Assembly (NCBI RefSeq): GCF_000718085.1
Contig: NZ_JOEC01000002.1
Coordinates: 806,001 to 870,000, forward strand
From: Mycetocola saprophilus
GTDB taxonomy: Bacteria > Actinomycetota > Actinomycetes > Actinomycetales > Microbacteriaceae
Direction of reading: 5' to 3'
DNA length: 64,000 bases
The notes below the pieces were generated by a model, which was given only the letters and a program-made list of their open reading frames with translations, was not told the origin of the DNA and did not search any database. Shown here piece after piece: positions 33,540-42,413 of this stretch. Within the stretch, counting starts at the first letter, position 1; every line of letters begins with the position of its first letter. A program made the translations under genes and the position numbers.

Positions 33540-34526
33540 ATGCCGGGTGGAATTCTGAGTGGTGGTGTGGTGTTCGCGGCTGCAGCCGTGCTGTGGCTCA
33601 TCTATTTGGTGCCTACATGGCGCCGACGCAACGAGTATTTGGCGACCGAACGCAACGCGGTGCGATTGCAGCAGACCATGCGTGTGCTCGCCGAAACCAC
33701 CGAGCTGCCCGGCCAGGTACACCTGGAGATTTCCTCGCGCGAGGTCGCCGAGAAGCAGAAGGTGCTGCGCAAGGTGCAGGCCGAGATCCGCGAGCGTGCC
33801 AAGCAGGAGGCGCTCGAAGAGGCCGCCCAGCTGCGCGCCGAGCTCACCGCGCGTCCGCCGCTGACGGCGCTGCGTGCCAAGGCCCGCAAGCGCTCCCGGC
33901 TGATGGCGACCGTGACCCTGCTGATCGGCGCGATCGGTGTCGCCTCCGGGAGCGTGATCGTGGCCGGCGGCGGTCAGGCCGTGTTGCTGATCGTGGGTGC
34001 GGTCATGGCGCTCGCGGGTATTTCGCTGCTAGTGGCGCTGGCTCGCCCGGTCAAGCTGGTCGCGGTGCCCGAGGCGGTACTGGATCAGGTGGTTACTACG
34101 GCGCCCGCCGAGTCTCAGCCGATGCAGGATCTGGCCGATCCGCTGCCCGTTGCCGTTCCCCAGGCCGAACCGCTGCGCCCCGGAGCCTGGGTTCCGCCGG
34201 TGCTGCCCGCGCCGATGTACGCCTCCGAGGGATCCGTGGCCGCCGCCTCGATGGCCCGGCAGGATGCCCAGGACGCGCTGCGTCGCGCGGCCCTCGCCCA
34301 GGTGCTCGCCGAGCGCGCGGCCGAGCTGGCTCCCGAGGCCCCGGTGTCGATCACCCCGGCGGCGACGACGCCCGCAACCTCCGCGTCCGCTGCCCCTGCC
34401 GTTCCGGATCGAGGCACCGCCGAGCGTCCGCCGAGCCGTTTTGCCCGGATGGGCGTGGTGGATGAATACGCGCAGGGTGAAGACCTTTCGGTCGACCTGC
34501 TCGCGCGTCGTCGCAACGCCGGTTAG
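33540..34526 (+). CDS. GlpR-like membrane protein of the galU-rimJ cluster
   Basis: The 328-residue protein has an N-terminal membrane segment (residues 5-23), a charged, probably coiled-coil stretch (about 35-110), two close membrane segments (about 120-170) and a long Ala/Pro-rich cytoplasmic or extracellular tail. This plan and its place after galU and the GNAT gene match GlpR of Corynebacterium, the membrane receptor of the gephyrin-like division protein Glp. The assignment is inference from topology and position, not from a motif. TACCGT (33528-33533) lies six bases before the ATG, so it has its own leaderless promoter. A very strong hairpin follows. Confidence 0.65.
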   Translation: MPGGILSGGVVFAAAAVLWLIYLVPTWRRRNEYLATERNAVRLQQTMRVLAETTELPGQVHLEISSREVAEKQKVLRKVQAEIRERAKQEALEEAAQLRAELTARPPLTALRAKARKRSRLMATVTLLIGAIGVASGSVIVAGGGQAVLLIVGAVMALAGISLLVALARPVKLVAVPEAVLDQVVTTAPAESQPMQDLADPLPVAVPQAEPLRPGAWVPPVLPAPMYASEGSVAAASMARQDAQDALRRAALAQVLAERAAELAPEAPVSITPAATTPATSASAAPAVPDRGTAERPPSRFARMGVVDEYAQGEDLSVDLLARRRNAG

Positions 34527-34532
34527 GTTTCG

Positions 34533-34578
34533 ATAACGCCTACGCCCCCGCTCGATTGAGCGGGGGCGTAGGCGTTAT
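34533..34578. terminator. very strong hairpin after the GlpR-like gene
   Basis: A perfect 21-bp stem (ATAACGCCTACGCCCCCGCTC and its complement) encloses GATT, only 6 bases after the stop. It is the longest perfect stem in the window and can serve the convergent lipoprotein gene too. Confidence 0.85.
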
Positions 34579-34594
34579 TGGGGGAGACGAGCCG

Positions 34595-35308
34595 TTAGCG
34601 CTCGGTGCCGAAGCCGATCACGACACCTGTGTTTTCCTGGAAGATGACCGTGTAGGGCACGTATTCGTCCCATCGCTCGCGGACCGGGCTGCCGGTGAGA
34701 TCACGGGCGAACAGGATCTCATAGTCGGCACGGGTTGCCCCGTCCTCGCGCTGAGTCAGGCCGCCACCGGCAAAGCGAACTCGGCTGGCGGTTACGGTGC
34801 TTTTGCCATCGGGAACCGGATCGGTACCGAACCTGAGTGCCTCCACCGCGCCGGAGTTGAGACCGTGGCGTCCGGGTTCGCTGAACTCGAATCCCTGAGT
34901 CATGTCCCGCAGGAACTCGTCGCGGGCGGCATCTCGGGTTTCGGCGGTTGCCGCGGGGTTGAAGGCGACATTATCGAGGCGTTCGAGAGCGGTGGCCAGC
35001 TGCGCGCCGAACTCGTTGACGCGGGCGGCGCTGCTGAAATCGGCGACCATCAATTGAGAGGTGTCGACCTCCTCCAGGGTGAGGTCGGCATTTAGTGGGG
35101 GCATGCCGTCATCGAGCGTCACTTTTTCGCGGTCGGGATCGGTGTAGTCGATCTCCCGAGTCTCCTCGCTGGCATCCTTCGACGGAAACCTGAGGGAATC
35201 ATCCTCGATGGAGCACCCCACAAGGGTGAGTGCGAGGGCCCCGAGGGTGACGAGTGTCGGCGGACGGCGACGTGAGGTCTGAAACATGTCAACGAGTGGG
35301 GGAGTCAT
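34595..35308 (-). CDS. lipoprotein of unknown function
   Basis: The roughly 237-residue protein has a basic stretch, a hydrophobic segment and a lipobox LVGC (C32 from the chosen start), so it should be anchored to the outer face of the membrane. An acidic linker (DDSLRF...SEETREIDYTD) follows, then an alpha/beta region I do not recognise. Starts are possible at 35308 (used; GAAAG upstream) and 35287, which would give a more usual signal length. It lies between the convergent GlpR-like gene and the tRNA gene. Confidence 0.75.
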   Translation of the reverse strand: MTPPLVDMFQTSRRRPPTLVTLGALALTLVGCSIEDDSLRFPSKDASEETREIDYTDPDREKVTLDDGMPPLNADLTLEEVDTSQLMVADFSSAARVNEFGAQLATALERLDNVAFNPAATAETRDAARDEFLRDMTQGFEFSEPGRHGLNSGAVEALRFGTDPVPDGKSTVTASRVRFAGGGLTQREDGATRADYEILFARDLTGSPVRERWDEYVPYTVIFQENTGVVIGFGTER

Positions 35309-35505
35309 CTGCGACTTTCGGTTGGTGTTTCGTGCCGCGGTGAAACCCGCGAGGTGACTTCGACTCTGTCGGATCGGCACGGTCGTGTCAATGACCCAGC
35401 TTGGGGTGGGGCGCAAACCGGCTCAAATAATTCCCGCGCAGGAGCCGGTTTCGGACGCGAATTCGGCGAGCCGATTTCCGCGTGATACGCTCGTTCTTAC
35501 CGCAA

Positions 35506-35581
35506 GGGCCTATGGCGCAGTTGGTAGCGCGCTTCGTTCGCAATGAAGAGGTCGGGGGTTCGAATCCCCCTAGGTCCACCA
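35506..35581 (+). tRNA. tRNA-Ala (anticodon CGC)
   Basis: The 76-base gene folds into a full cloverleaf: acceptor GGGCCTA with TAGGTCC, including the G3-U70 wobble pair that marks alanine tRNAs; D arm GCGC...GCGC; anticodon stem CTTCG/TGAAG with loop TTCGCAA, which gives anticodon CGC; T arm GGGGG/CCCCC with TTCGAAT. CCA is encoded at the 3' end. It reads GCG codons. A T-rich terminator follows. Confidence 0.97.
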
Positions 35582-35588
35582 CTACAAG

Positions 35589-35627
35589 AACCGGTCAGTC
35601 TCCGCAGAGACTGGCCGGTTTTTCTTT
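35589..35627 (+). terminator. intrinsic terminator of tRNA-Ala
   Basis: A 14-bp stem (AACCGGTCAGTCTC with GAGACTGGCCGGTT, one G-U pair) with a CGCA loop is followed by TTTCTTT. It starts 8 bases after the tRNA. Confidence 0.88.
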
Positions 35628-35740
35628 GTCTGGGTAATCTCGGACCTGCTCGACACCGCCATGGGCGGGCCTCGCAGGTTGGTGCCCGGACACGGCAGTA
35701 GTGCCCGGCTCGGGGCGTGTGATGCTACGGTAGCCGGAAG

Positions 35741-36115
35741 ATGAGCACATCAAAATCTAGCGCCCAGCGTCGGGCCGAACGTCTGGATACGCTGGGGTTT
35801 ATGGCATGCCTGGTGGGCCCACTGGCGGTTGGCGTGATCCTCAACGCCCTGGTGCGTCCCTGGCTGGCGAGTCTGCTGGGGGCCGAGCGCCACGCGAGTG
35901 GGAACGGGGTGCGCGGGCAGGATGTGTGGTGGACGGTCGATGCGGCGACCGCGATTGAGCATCCATTTCTGAGCGGATTCTTGGCAATGTCGCACGGCCT
36001 CATCGCCATGTACCTGCTGGGGGTGATCGTGTTGGCCCTTCTCATCCGTTGGGCGGTGAAGCGCGTACGTCGCTATGTGTCGGAGAAGCACGCTTCAAAA
36101 CGTTATAAGGTGTAG
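35741..36115 (+). CDS. small two-pass membrane protein of unknown function
   Basis: The 124-residue protein has two hydrophobic segments (about residues 18-45 and 80-104) and basic ends (KRVRRYVSEKHASKRYKV). Between them lies a polar loop with WWTVDAAT. No family was recognised. The ATG at 35741 has GGAAG just before it and TACGGT (35726-35731) nine bases upstream, which is longer than the leaderless spacing seen elsewhere. It precedes the collagen-like gene by 62 bases in the same direction but has no visible link to it. Confidence 0.65.
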   Translation: MSTSKSSAQRRAERLDTLGFMACLVGPLAVGVILNALVRPWLASLLGAERHASGNGVRGQDVWWTVDAATAIEHPFLSGFLAMSHGLIAMYLLGVIVLALLIRWAVKRVRRYVSEKHASKRYKV

Positions 36116-36177
36116 CCTATAGCGAGCTTGCGCATTGAGGTGCACGCGCATACCCCCATCCATGACAGGGAGTACCC

Positions 36178-37629
36178 ATGGTTTCAGTGCTGAGAACCGT
36201 CTCAATCAGCGTCCTCGTTTCACTCCTTGTTGGCGGAGGGAGCGCCCTGGCCGTGGCCGGGGTCGCGGGCTCCGGACAGATTCGCGAGGGCACCGCGCTG
36301 AACGGGTGTCTGGACTCTTCTAGCGGAACTCTCTCGCTGTTGCCCGAGGACTCCGAGTGCAAAACCGGAACCATCCCCGTCACCTGGCAGTCCTCGGCCG
36401 AAGCCGCCGGTAAGCCGGGTGAAAAGGGGCAGACAGGTGAACCTGGTCCGAGTGGATCCGCGGGTGAACCCGGTTCGGCGGGGGAGGCTGGTGTTCCCGG
36501 AAAGACCGGCTCCTCGGGCGTTCCCGGCGCCCAGGGTGCCCCCGGCCGCCAGGGTACTCCCGGTGCTCCCGGAGCCGGTGGGGTCTCCGGGCAGCCAGGC
36601 ACTCCCGGCACCGTTGGTGCCCCCGGTATGGCTGGTGCTCCCGGTGCGCCTGGTGCCCCCGGTGTCGCGGGTGCTCAGGGAGCGCGCGGCGACAAGGGTG
36701 ATGCGGGCACCGCCGCCTGGTCAAGCGTCTCCGAATGGAGCGCGAGCGCAACCTACACGGCCGGCCCGCCCGCGGCGCTGGTCGCCTATCAGGGGGGAAC
36801 CTATGTTGCGGCGCGCTCGTCCGTGGCCGCGTCTCCGAAGGCGTCGGCTTCGGATTGGATTCTGATTGCCGCCGCCGGGATCAAGGGCGATACCGGAGAA
36901 AAGGGCGACACTGGCGAAACTGGCAGTCAGGGTGCTACCGGCGCGATCGGACCGATCGGACCGATCGGTCTGAGCGGACCCCTGGGCCCCGAGGGACCGA
37001 GCGGCACGCAGGGGCTACAGGGTCTACAGGGCCAGCAGGGCGTCCAGGGTGCAACCGGGGTCGCCTCCTGGAAGTTCCAGGGTGCCTTTTCTGCCACCGC
37101 GGTCTACTCGGCCGCGGCCCCGGCGAGCGTTGTGCAGTTCGAGGGATCGACCTGGATTGCCACCAGGACCGAGCCCTTCACCGGTGTGGCTCCCACGGAC
37201 GCCTCGGCCTGGGCGCTGCTCTCGGCCGCGGGCGCCGTCGGCCAGGTGGGTGCTACCGGAGCGACCGGGCCTGCGGGACCCCGGGGGCCGGATGGACCGA
37301 GCTGGCTGACGCGGGATCAGTTTGGCGCGGTTCAAGCCCTGGCAAATAGATTTGGGACTGACATGAGGCCTGCCTGGCAGGGTGGGCGGGGCAATACTGA
37401 CTGCACACTCGGCCAGGTGATCTACACCGCGGGTGCCTTCGGATTAGGCACGCCCGCGGATGGAAGGCTCCTCGACATTTCCCAGAACACCGCACTTTTC
37501 ACCCTGTTAGGGACCACGTTTGGTGGAAACGGTCAGCAGAACTTTGCACTGCCTGATCTGCGTGCAACGACGCCGACCGGCCTCATCGCCAGCATCTGCA
37601 CCTTCGGTATCTACCCCTCGCGCGAGTAA
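36178..37629 (+). CDS. collagen-like surface protein with phage tail-collar C-terminal domain
   Basis: The 483-residue protein starts with a signal-like segment (4-33) and a short Cys-containing stretch (C44, C61). Gly-X-Y collagen repeats run at 78-178 (34 triplets), 234-294 (about 20) and 358-373 (about 6). Between them lie two similar Trp-rich modules of about 55 residues (180-233 and 297-352) that look like CBM5/12-type chitin-binding modules. The end (412-462) is a Phage Tail Collar domain: GQVIYTAGAFG, LLDISQNTALFTLLGT and NFALPDLR. AGGGAG precedes the ATG. The order suggests a trimeric stalk with sugar-binding modules and a collar-type tip. No sortase motif is visible. Confidence 0.85.
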   Translation: MVSVLRTVSISVLVSLLVGGGSALAVAGVAGSGQIREGTALNGCLDSSSGTLSLLPEDSECKTGTIPVTWQSSAEAAGKPGEKGQTGEPGPSGSAGEPGSAGEAGVPGKTGSSGVPGAQGAPGRQGTPGAPGAGGVSGQPGTPGTVGAPGMAGAPGAPGAPGVAGAQGARGDKGDAGTAAWSSVSEWSASATYTAGPPAALVAYQGGTYVAARSSVAASPKASASDWILIAAAGIKGDTGEKGDTGETGSQGATGAIGPIGPIGLSGPLGPEGPSGTQGLQGLQGQQGVQGATGVASWKFQGAFSATAVYSAAAPASVVQFEGSTWIATRTEPFTGVAPTDASAWALLSAAGAVGQVGATGATGPAGPRGPDGPSWLTRDQFGAVQALANRFGTDMRPAWQGGRGNTDCTLGQVIYTAGAFGLGTPADGRLLDISQNTALFTLLGTTFGGNGQQNFALPDLRATTPTGLIASICTFGIYPSRE

Positions 37630-37645
37630 TCGGAGGCGCGGTAGT

Positions 37646-37672
37646 TCCCACCGGGGCATCGCCCCGGTGGGA
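37646..37672 (+). terminator. hairpin after the collagen-like gene
   Basis: TCCCACCGGGGC and its exact complement form a 12-bp stem with a 3-base loop, 17 bases after the stop. No long T-run follows. Confidence 0.65.
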
Positions 37673-37733
37673 CGTTCCCGGTGCGCGTTTGGGGGATGTT
37701 CGTGAGTGCTCAGGCTGGGCTATTCTGCGAAGC

Positions 37734-38069
37734 GTGAGTGAAAGCTTGGGAGAACGCGGACGGGAGAATCTCGGCGAGCAGAGCAGCCTGGGGCAGAGGC
37801 CGGTCAGTGGCATGGCGATGGCGTCCTGTACGCTGGCGCTCGCCTCGGTGCCCGCGATTCTGGTTTTTGCCCCATTGGGGTGGGTGCTCGCCCTGGTCGC
37901 CGTGATCGGTTCATTGAGTTCCCGCGCCGCACTTCGCGACAATCCCGCGCTCCGTGGGTCTCGGCTGGGCCTGGCCGCCTTCCTGATCGGCGCGGCTGTC
38001 CTCGCGCTGCAGCTGATACCGATGATTATCGGGTTCGCTATTCTCGCCGTACCTACGGGGATGAATTGA
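37734..38069 (+). CDS. small two- or three-pass membrane protein of unknown function
   Basis: The 111-residue protein has hydrophobic segments at about residues 28-60 and 80-107, separated by a short polar loop (SSRAALRDNPALRGSR). It resembles the DUF4190-like small membrane proteins of actinobacteria only in general plan. The GTG at 37734 was chosen because TATTCT (37721-37726) lies seven bases upstream, the spacing of leaderless genes; a TTG at 37689 is the alternative. It stands alone between the collagen-like gene and the Abi-like remnant. Confidence 0.6.
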   Translation: MSESLGERGRENLGEQSSLGQRPVSGMAMASCTLALASVPAILVFAPLGWVLALVAVIGSLSSRAALRDNPALRGSRLGLAAFLIGAAVLALQLIPMIIGFAILAVPTGMN

Positions 38070-38422
38070 GCGCGCACCTGGTTTTGCTCCGAGGCGTCCC
38101 GTTTCGACTTATTTCATAGCGTCCTGTTGGATCCGTCGCAGCCCGTTGCCGGTTCTCGGGTTCTGGTCCGTCCCGGCCTAGCAAGGCCCGACCCGGACCG
38201 CTCGGTTCCGCCCCATTTGACCCGTGCACGGCGGTATCCGATGCGCTGCCCGGGTTTCCTCCACAGCGCCCGAACGGGCGGAGGTTCTCCACAGCATGAG
38301 GGCCGGCATTTTATGTGTGTGACGGGTTCCCTAGCGTTAACGACGTAACCCCGGAGACGTGCTTTCGCAGAGGCCTTCCGGGGCTTTCCTGAACAAGCTA
38401 ACACGGGAATGGGAGCGAAACA
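38070..38422. other. 353-base gap without a supported gene
   Basis: No convincing coding frame was found. The stretch holds short repeats: TTCTCCACAGC at about 38283 and a near copy TTCCTCCACAGC at about 38258, a CGCCCGAACGGGCG palindrome between them, and a loose CCCCGGA...TCCGGGG pair at about 38348-38384. GC content drops toward the Abi-like remnant, as in other transferred stretches. Confidence 0.45.
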
Positions 38423-39084
38423 ATGGATCGGGAACATGAAAGTCTAATTTCAGCCTTTTCAACGGAACGAATGGGGCCATATCTTCGGCTTTGTGGGCAG
38501 GATGCACGGCGTGCGCTCGCACTATACGACTGGAATCTTCACCTATCTGGGGCCTTTCAGCAGTCAATTGGGATCGTAGAAATTGTTGTCCGAAATGCGC
38601 TCGCATCGCAGCTCGCTCTGAAGCATGGCTCGCGCTCGGGGTCCTGGTTAGATGACCCTGACGGGACGCTTTCGGCAATGGCACGGGATCATATCCAACG
38701 CGCTCGTCGACGATTGCACAAGGTGAATAGGGCTGAGCGACCGAGTCTCGTAATTACCGAGCTGAGCTTCGGCTTCTGCTCAGTCGGAAATATGAGGCGA
38801 CCCTGTGGACCGGATTTCTTCGACATTCGTTTCCGAATCTGCAGCCCCAGGAGCGTGCGGTCGCGTATTCGGCGATGCAAAATCTCCACACTGTGCGCAA
38901 TCGGATCGCGCACCATGAACCGATTTATCAGCGCGACCTTCGCGCCGATGCCGCAGATATTTCAAGCGTGCTCAGGTGGGTCAACCCGGTGGCTGAGCGG
39001 TGGGCAGCGCGGCGCAATGTGATTCTCCCGCAGGTGAATTACAGGCCGCCAAGCCCGGTTGGCGGCCAAGTAAATTGCGAGTGA
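38423..39084 (+). pseudogene. frameshifted Abi-like (HEPN) abortive-infection protein
   Basis: Two frames together make an Abi-like protein. The first (from the ATG at 38423) gives FQQSIGIVEIVVRNALASQLAL and runs to ELSFGF near 38774. The second gives LLSRKYEATLWTGFLRH and AMQNLHTVRNRIAHHEPI, ending at 39084; its RNRIAH is the HEPN RNase motif. The frame change falls at about 38774-38782, where a WRY-like motif is expected but missing, so a deletion of about 10 bases is likely. In other bacteria these proteins are linked to phage defence. GGGAGCG precedes the start. GC content is lower than in the neighbours, which suggests transfer and later decay. Confidence 0.75.
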
Positions 39085-39407
39085 CAGGCGCGGTAGCCGC
39101 CGTTGGATCGATAACTGGACGGTTATTTGACCCGCATCCAGGGAGTCGAAACAAGGTATTTACAATTTAGTTTCGCAACGCCGCGAGGGGGGAATAATCC
39201 GCGCCGTTGCGCGGCGCGACACGGGAGTTGCCAGCGAGAAAACCCGGTTTCGAGGGGGTTCCGAGGCGCAAATTGGGGGTGATCGTGTTGACGGGGGAGG
39301 GATCGCATGGCACGATTTACCTACCTCCCGACCGAATGGTTGGGAGGTGCGGAAACTCGACGACCGGCTCGATCCCCACCCCGGCGTACCGTTGCAGAGG
39401 AGCACAA

Positions 39408-40910
39408 GTGAGCGTGACAGAAAACGTGGCCGCGGGCCAGGGCGGTAAGGGCCTGGCGCACGGCAAGCTGGGCCTGATGGCCTCGATGGTGATTGGCCTC
39501 GGCTCCACCGCACCGCTGTACTCCCTGGCGGCAACCCTCGGGTTTATCGTGATCGCGGCCGGGGCTCAGGCACCGATCGCCCTGATCGTCGCCTTCGTCC
39601 CGATGTGCCTCACCGCCTTTGCCTACCGCGAACTCAACACCGCGGTCCCCGATGCCGGCACCGCGTTTACCTGGGCATCCAAGGCATTCGGTCCGCGTAC
39701 CGGATGGATGGCCGGCTGGGGCGTGTTCGTTGCCGGCGTGATCGTCATGTCGAGCCAGAGCGAGGTTGCCTCCAAGTACCTGCTGCTGCTCATCGGTGAC
39801 GGATCGATCGCCAAGAACCACACCCTCGTGGTGGCGCTCGGCGCGGTCATCATCGCCGCCATGACCTGGGTCTCCTACCGGGCGGTCGAGGCCGGGGCGC
39901 TGACCCAGAACATTCTGATGGCGCTGCAATACCTGGCGATCATCGCCTTCTGCATCGGCCTGGCCCTCGCCATCGGCAGCGGCGCATTCCACAACTTCGC
40001 CTTCTCCTGGGACTGGTTCAACCCGTTCGCCGCCGATAACCCGGCCGGATTCATCCAGGGTGTGCTGCTGGCGATCTTCATCTACTGGGGCTGGGACACC
40101 TGCCTCTCCCTCGCCGAGGAAACCAAGAACCCGCGCACCACCCCGGGCCTGGCGGCTCTGCTGTCCACCGTCGTGCTGCTGATCACCTACATCGGTATGA
40201 CCCTGCTGGCCATGATGCACGCCGGGGTCGGCACCACCGGCACCGGCCTGGCTAACCCCGACACCGCCGAGGACGTGTTCTTCGGCCTGCGTAACGACGC
40301 CCTCGGCCAGTGGGGCTGGGTCCTGGTGTTCGCGGTGTTTGTCTCGGCCCTCTCCACCTGTCAGACCACGATTCTCCCCACCGCCCGCGGAACCCTGGCG
40401 ATGGGTGTCTATAAGGGCCTGCCCGGCCCGTTCGCCAAGATCACCCCCAAATACTCGACCCCCGGTTTCTCGACCATCTTCATGGGCGTCGTCTCGGTGA
40501 TCTTCTACGTGGGGATGTCCCTGCTGAGCGGCAACATCCTCTCCGACACGATCGAATCCACCTCCCTCGCGGTGGCCATGTACTACACGATCACCTCATT
40601 TGCCTGCATCTGGTTCTTCCGCAGGAACCTTTTCGACAGCGCCCGCAACACCGTGTTCAGGCTCGTGCTGCCGCTGATCGGCGGGCTGATGATGGGCACC
40701 GTGTTTATCTACTCTGCCATCAGCATGTTCGATCCGAACTACGGCACCACGCAGCTGCTCGGCACCAGCGGCACCTTCGTAATGGGTGTCGGATCGCTGC
40801 TGCTGGGCCTGGTCGTGATGTTCATCTGGTCCAGGTTCCCCGGCGCCAAGGAGTTCTTCTCCGGCAAGGCGCTCAACCGTGAGACCCCCGTGCTGGTTCC
40901 CGAGAACTAG
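39408..40910 (+). CDS. APC-family amino acid permease
   Basis: The 500-residue protein has about 12 membrane segments and the APC superfamily marks: MVIGLGSTAPLYSLAATLG at segment 1, PDAGTAFTWASKAFGPRTGW after segment 2 and the GWDTCLSLAEETKNPRTTPG loop. It should import an amino acid or amine. The start is the GTG at 39408, preceded by GAGGAG at five bases; the frame is open from 39207 but that part is not coding in style. The saccharopine-dehydrogenase-like gene follows 52 bases later, so the permease may supply its substrate. Confidence 0.92.
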   Translation: MSVTENVAAGQGGKGLAHGKLGLMASMVIGLGSTAPLYSLAATLGFIVIAAGAQAPIALIVAFVPMCLTAFAYRELNTAVPDAGTAFTWASKAFGPRTGWMAGWGVFVAGVIVMSSQSEVASKYLLLLIGDGSIAKNHTLVVALGAVIIAAMTWVSYRAVEAGALTQNILMALQYLAIIAFCIGLALAIGSGAFHNFAFSWDWFNPFAADNPAGFIQGVLLAIFIYWGWDTCLSLAEETKNPRTTPGLAALLSTVVLLITYIGMTLLAMMHAGVGTTGTGLANPDTAEDVFFGLRNDALGQWGWVLVFAVFVSALSTCQTTILPTARGTLAMGVYKGLPGPFAKITPKYSTPGFSTIFMGVVSVIFYVGMSLLSGNILSDTIESTSLAVAMYYTITSFACIWFFRRNLFDSARNTVFRLVLPLIGGLMMGTVFIYSAISMFDPNYGTTQLLGTSGTFVMGVGSLLLGLVVMFIWSRFPGAKEFFSGKALNRETPVLVPEN

Positions 40911-40962
40911 CCCCAGTCTTTTCCTCAACCGAAGCAACACCGTCACAACAGAAAGAAGTATC

Positions 40963-42186
40963 GTGCACATCCTGATTATCGGCGCCGGTGGCGTCGGCAG
41001 TGCCGCAGCCCGAATCGCCTCTCGCCGTTCCTTTTTTGACAAGCTGACGATCGCCGACTACGACCCCGCGCGCCCGCAGGGCCTGGTGACCGAAATTGGC
41101 GACCCCCGCTACACCGCCGCGCAGGTGGACGCTTCCAGCGCCGATGCCGTCGAGGCCCTGATCCGCGAGACCGGTGCCACCCACGTCCTCAACGCCGTGG
41201 ACCCCCGCTTCGTGATGCCGATCTTCGACGGTGCCCACGCCGCCGGCGTCACCTACCTTGACATGGCCATGAGCCTGTCCGTGCGCCACCCCGAAGACCC
41301 CTTCACCAAGACCAACATCAAGCTCGGCGACGACCAGTTCGCCGTGGCCGACGAGTGGGAAAAGAAGGAGCAGCTGGCCCTGGTCGGGATCGGTGTGGAG
41401 CCGGGCCTGTCCGACATCTTCGCCCGCTACGCCGCCGACGAGCTGTTCGACGAGATCGACGTGCTCTCGGTCCGTGACGGTGCCAACCTGACCGTCGAGG
41501 GATATGAGTTCGCCCCGTCCTTCTCGATCTGGACCACCATCGAGGAATGCCTGAACCCGCCGATCCTCTGGGACAAAGACAAGGGCGGCTGGCACGCGGT
41601 GGAGCCTTTCTCCGACCCGATCACCTTCGAATTCCCCGAGGGCATCGGCGAGGTTGAGTGTGTGAACGTGGAGCACGAAGAGGTTCACCTGATGCCGCGC
41701 TGGATCGACGCCAAGAAGGTCGAGTTTAAGTACGGCCTCGGAAACGAGTTCATCGAGGTTCTGAAGACCCTGAACAAGCTGGGCCTCGACAAGACCGAGC
41801 CGGTGACCGTGCGCGGTCAGCAGGTGTCCCCGCGCGACCTGGTGGCCGCCGTACTGCCCGACCCGGCGACCCTCGGTCCGCTGATGAAGGGCAAGACCTG
41901 TGCCGGCGTGCTGGTGACCGGAACCCACAAGGACGGCACCAAGAAGTCGCTGTACCTCTACCACGTGGCCGACAACGAGGAGACCATGGCCCGCGATAAC
42001 TCGCAGGCGGTGGTCTGGCAGACCGCGATCAACCCGGTTGTGGCCCTCGAGCTGCTGGCCAACGGCACCTGGAGCGGTGCCGGAGTCCTCGGCCCCGAGG
42101 CGTTTGACGCCAAGCCGTTCCTGGAACTGCTCGCCGCCGCCGAACCGCAGGGCTACGGCTCGGCCTGGGGCATCGTCGAGCGGTAA
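40963..42186 (+). CDS. saccharopine dehydrogenase-family protein
   Basis: The 407-residue protein starts with the Rossmann motif IIGAGGVGSAAARIA and the acidic strand TIADYDPARP, then has the middle region VGIGVEPGLSDIFARYA and the C-terminal saccharopine-dehydrogenase/homospermidine-like domain with the EECLNPPILWD stretch. Relatives act on lysine derivatives or on polyamines with NAD(P). The exact substrate cannot be read from the sequence. The start is the GTG at 40963 after AGAAAGAAG. The APC permease lies upstream and a TetR regulator downstream, which looks like an uptake-and-use unit for an amino acid or polyamine. Confidence 0.85.
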   Translation: MHILIIGAGGVGSAAARIASRRSFFDKLTIADYDPARPQGLVTEIGDPRYTAAQVDASSADAVEALIRETGATHVLNAVDPRFVMPIFDGAHAAGVTYLDMAMSLSVRHPEDPFTKTNIKLGDDQFAVADEWEKKEQLALVGIGVEPGLSDIFARYAADELFDEIDVLSVRDGANLTVEGYEFAPSFSIWTTIEECLNPPILWDKDKGGWHAVEPFSDPITFEFPEGIGEVECVNVEHEEVHLMPRWIDAKKVEFKYGLGNEFIEVLKTLNKLGLDKTEPVTVRGQQVSPRDLVAAVLPDPATLGPLMKGKTCAGVLVTGTHKDGTKKSLYLYHVADNEETMARDNSQAVVWQTAINPVVALELLANGTWSGAGVLGPEAFDAKPFLELLAAAEPQGYGSAWGIVER

Positions 42187-42193
42187 CACAGAC

Positions 42194-42261
42194 TCGAGGG
42201 AGTGATTACCCCTCGACACCCCGGTGGGTGCGCGCACTGGCTTGTGCCGCGCCCCACCGGG
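42194..42261 (+). terminator. two hairpins after the saccharopine-dehydrogenase-like gene
   Basis: TCGAGGG/CCCTCGA (42194-42216) and CCCGGTGGG/CCCACCGGG (42220-42261) lie in line directly after the stop. No T-run follows; a terminator is the simplest reading. Confidence 0.5.
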
Positions 42262-42413
42262 AATGAGCGCCCGGTTAGGGTATGGCCGGGGCGCTCGGAG
42301 CCGCCTGGAAGTGGCTCCCAACAAAAACCCCGGCGGCGCGTGACCGGGGCTCGTGTTACGCGCCGCCACATGGGGCACTACCGACCGGTTGGATGTGCCA
42401 AACTGGAAGTCAC

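Noticed and set aside
36178..37629. Tail-collar domain as evidence of a prophage tail module
   Set aside because: The protein has a signal-like N-terminus and collagen repeats, and no tail or baseplate genes surround it.
38258..38293. Two TTCTCCACAGC-like repeats as possible DnaA boxes or attachment site
   Set aside because: They differ from the DnaA consensus, and no integrase or origin genes are near.
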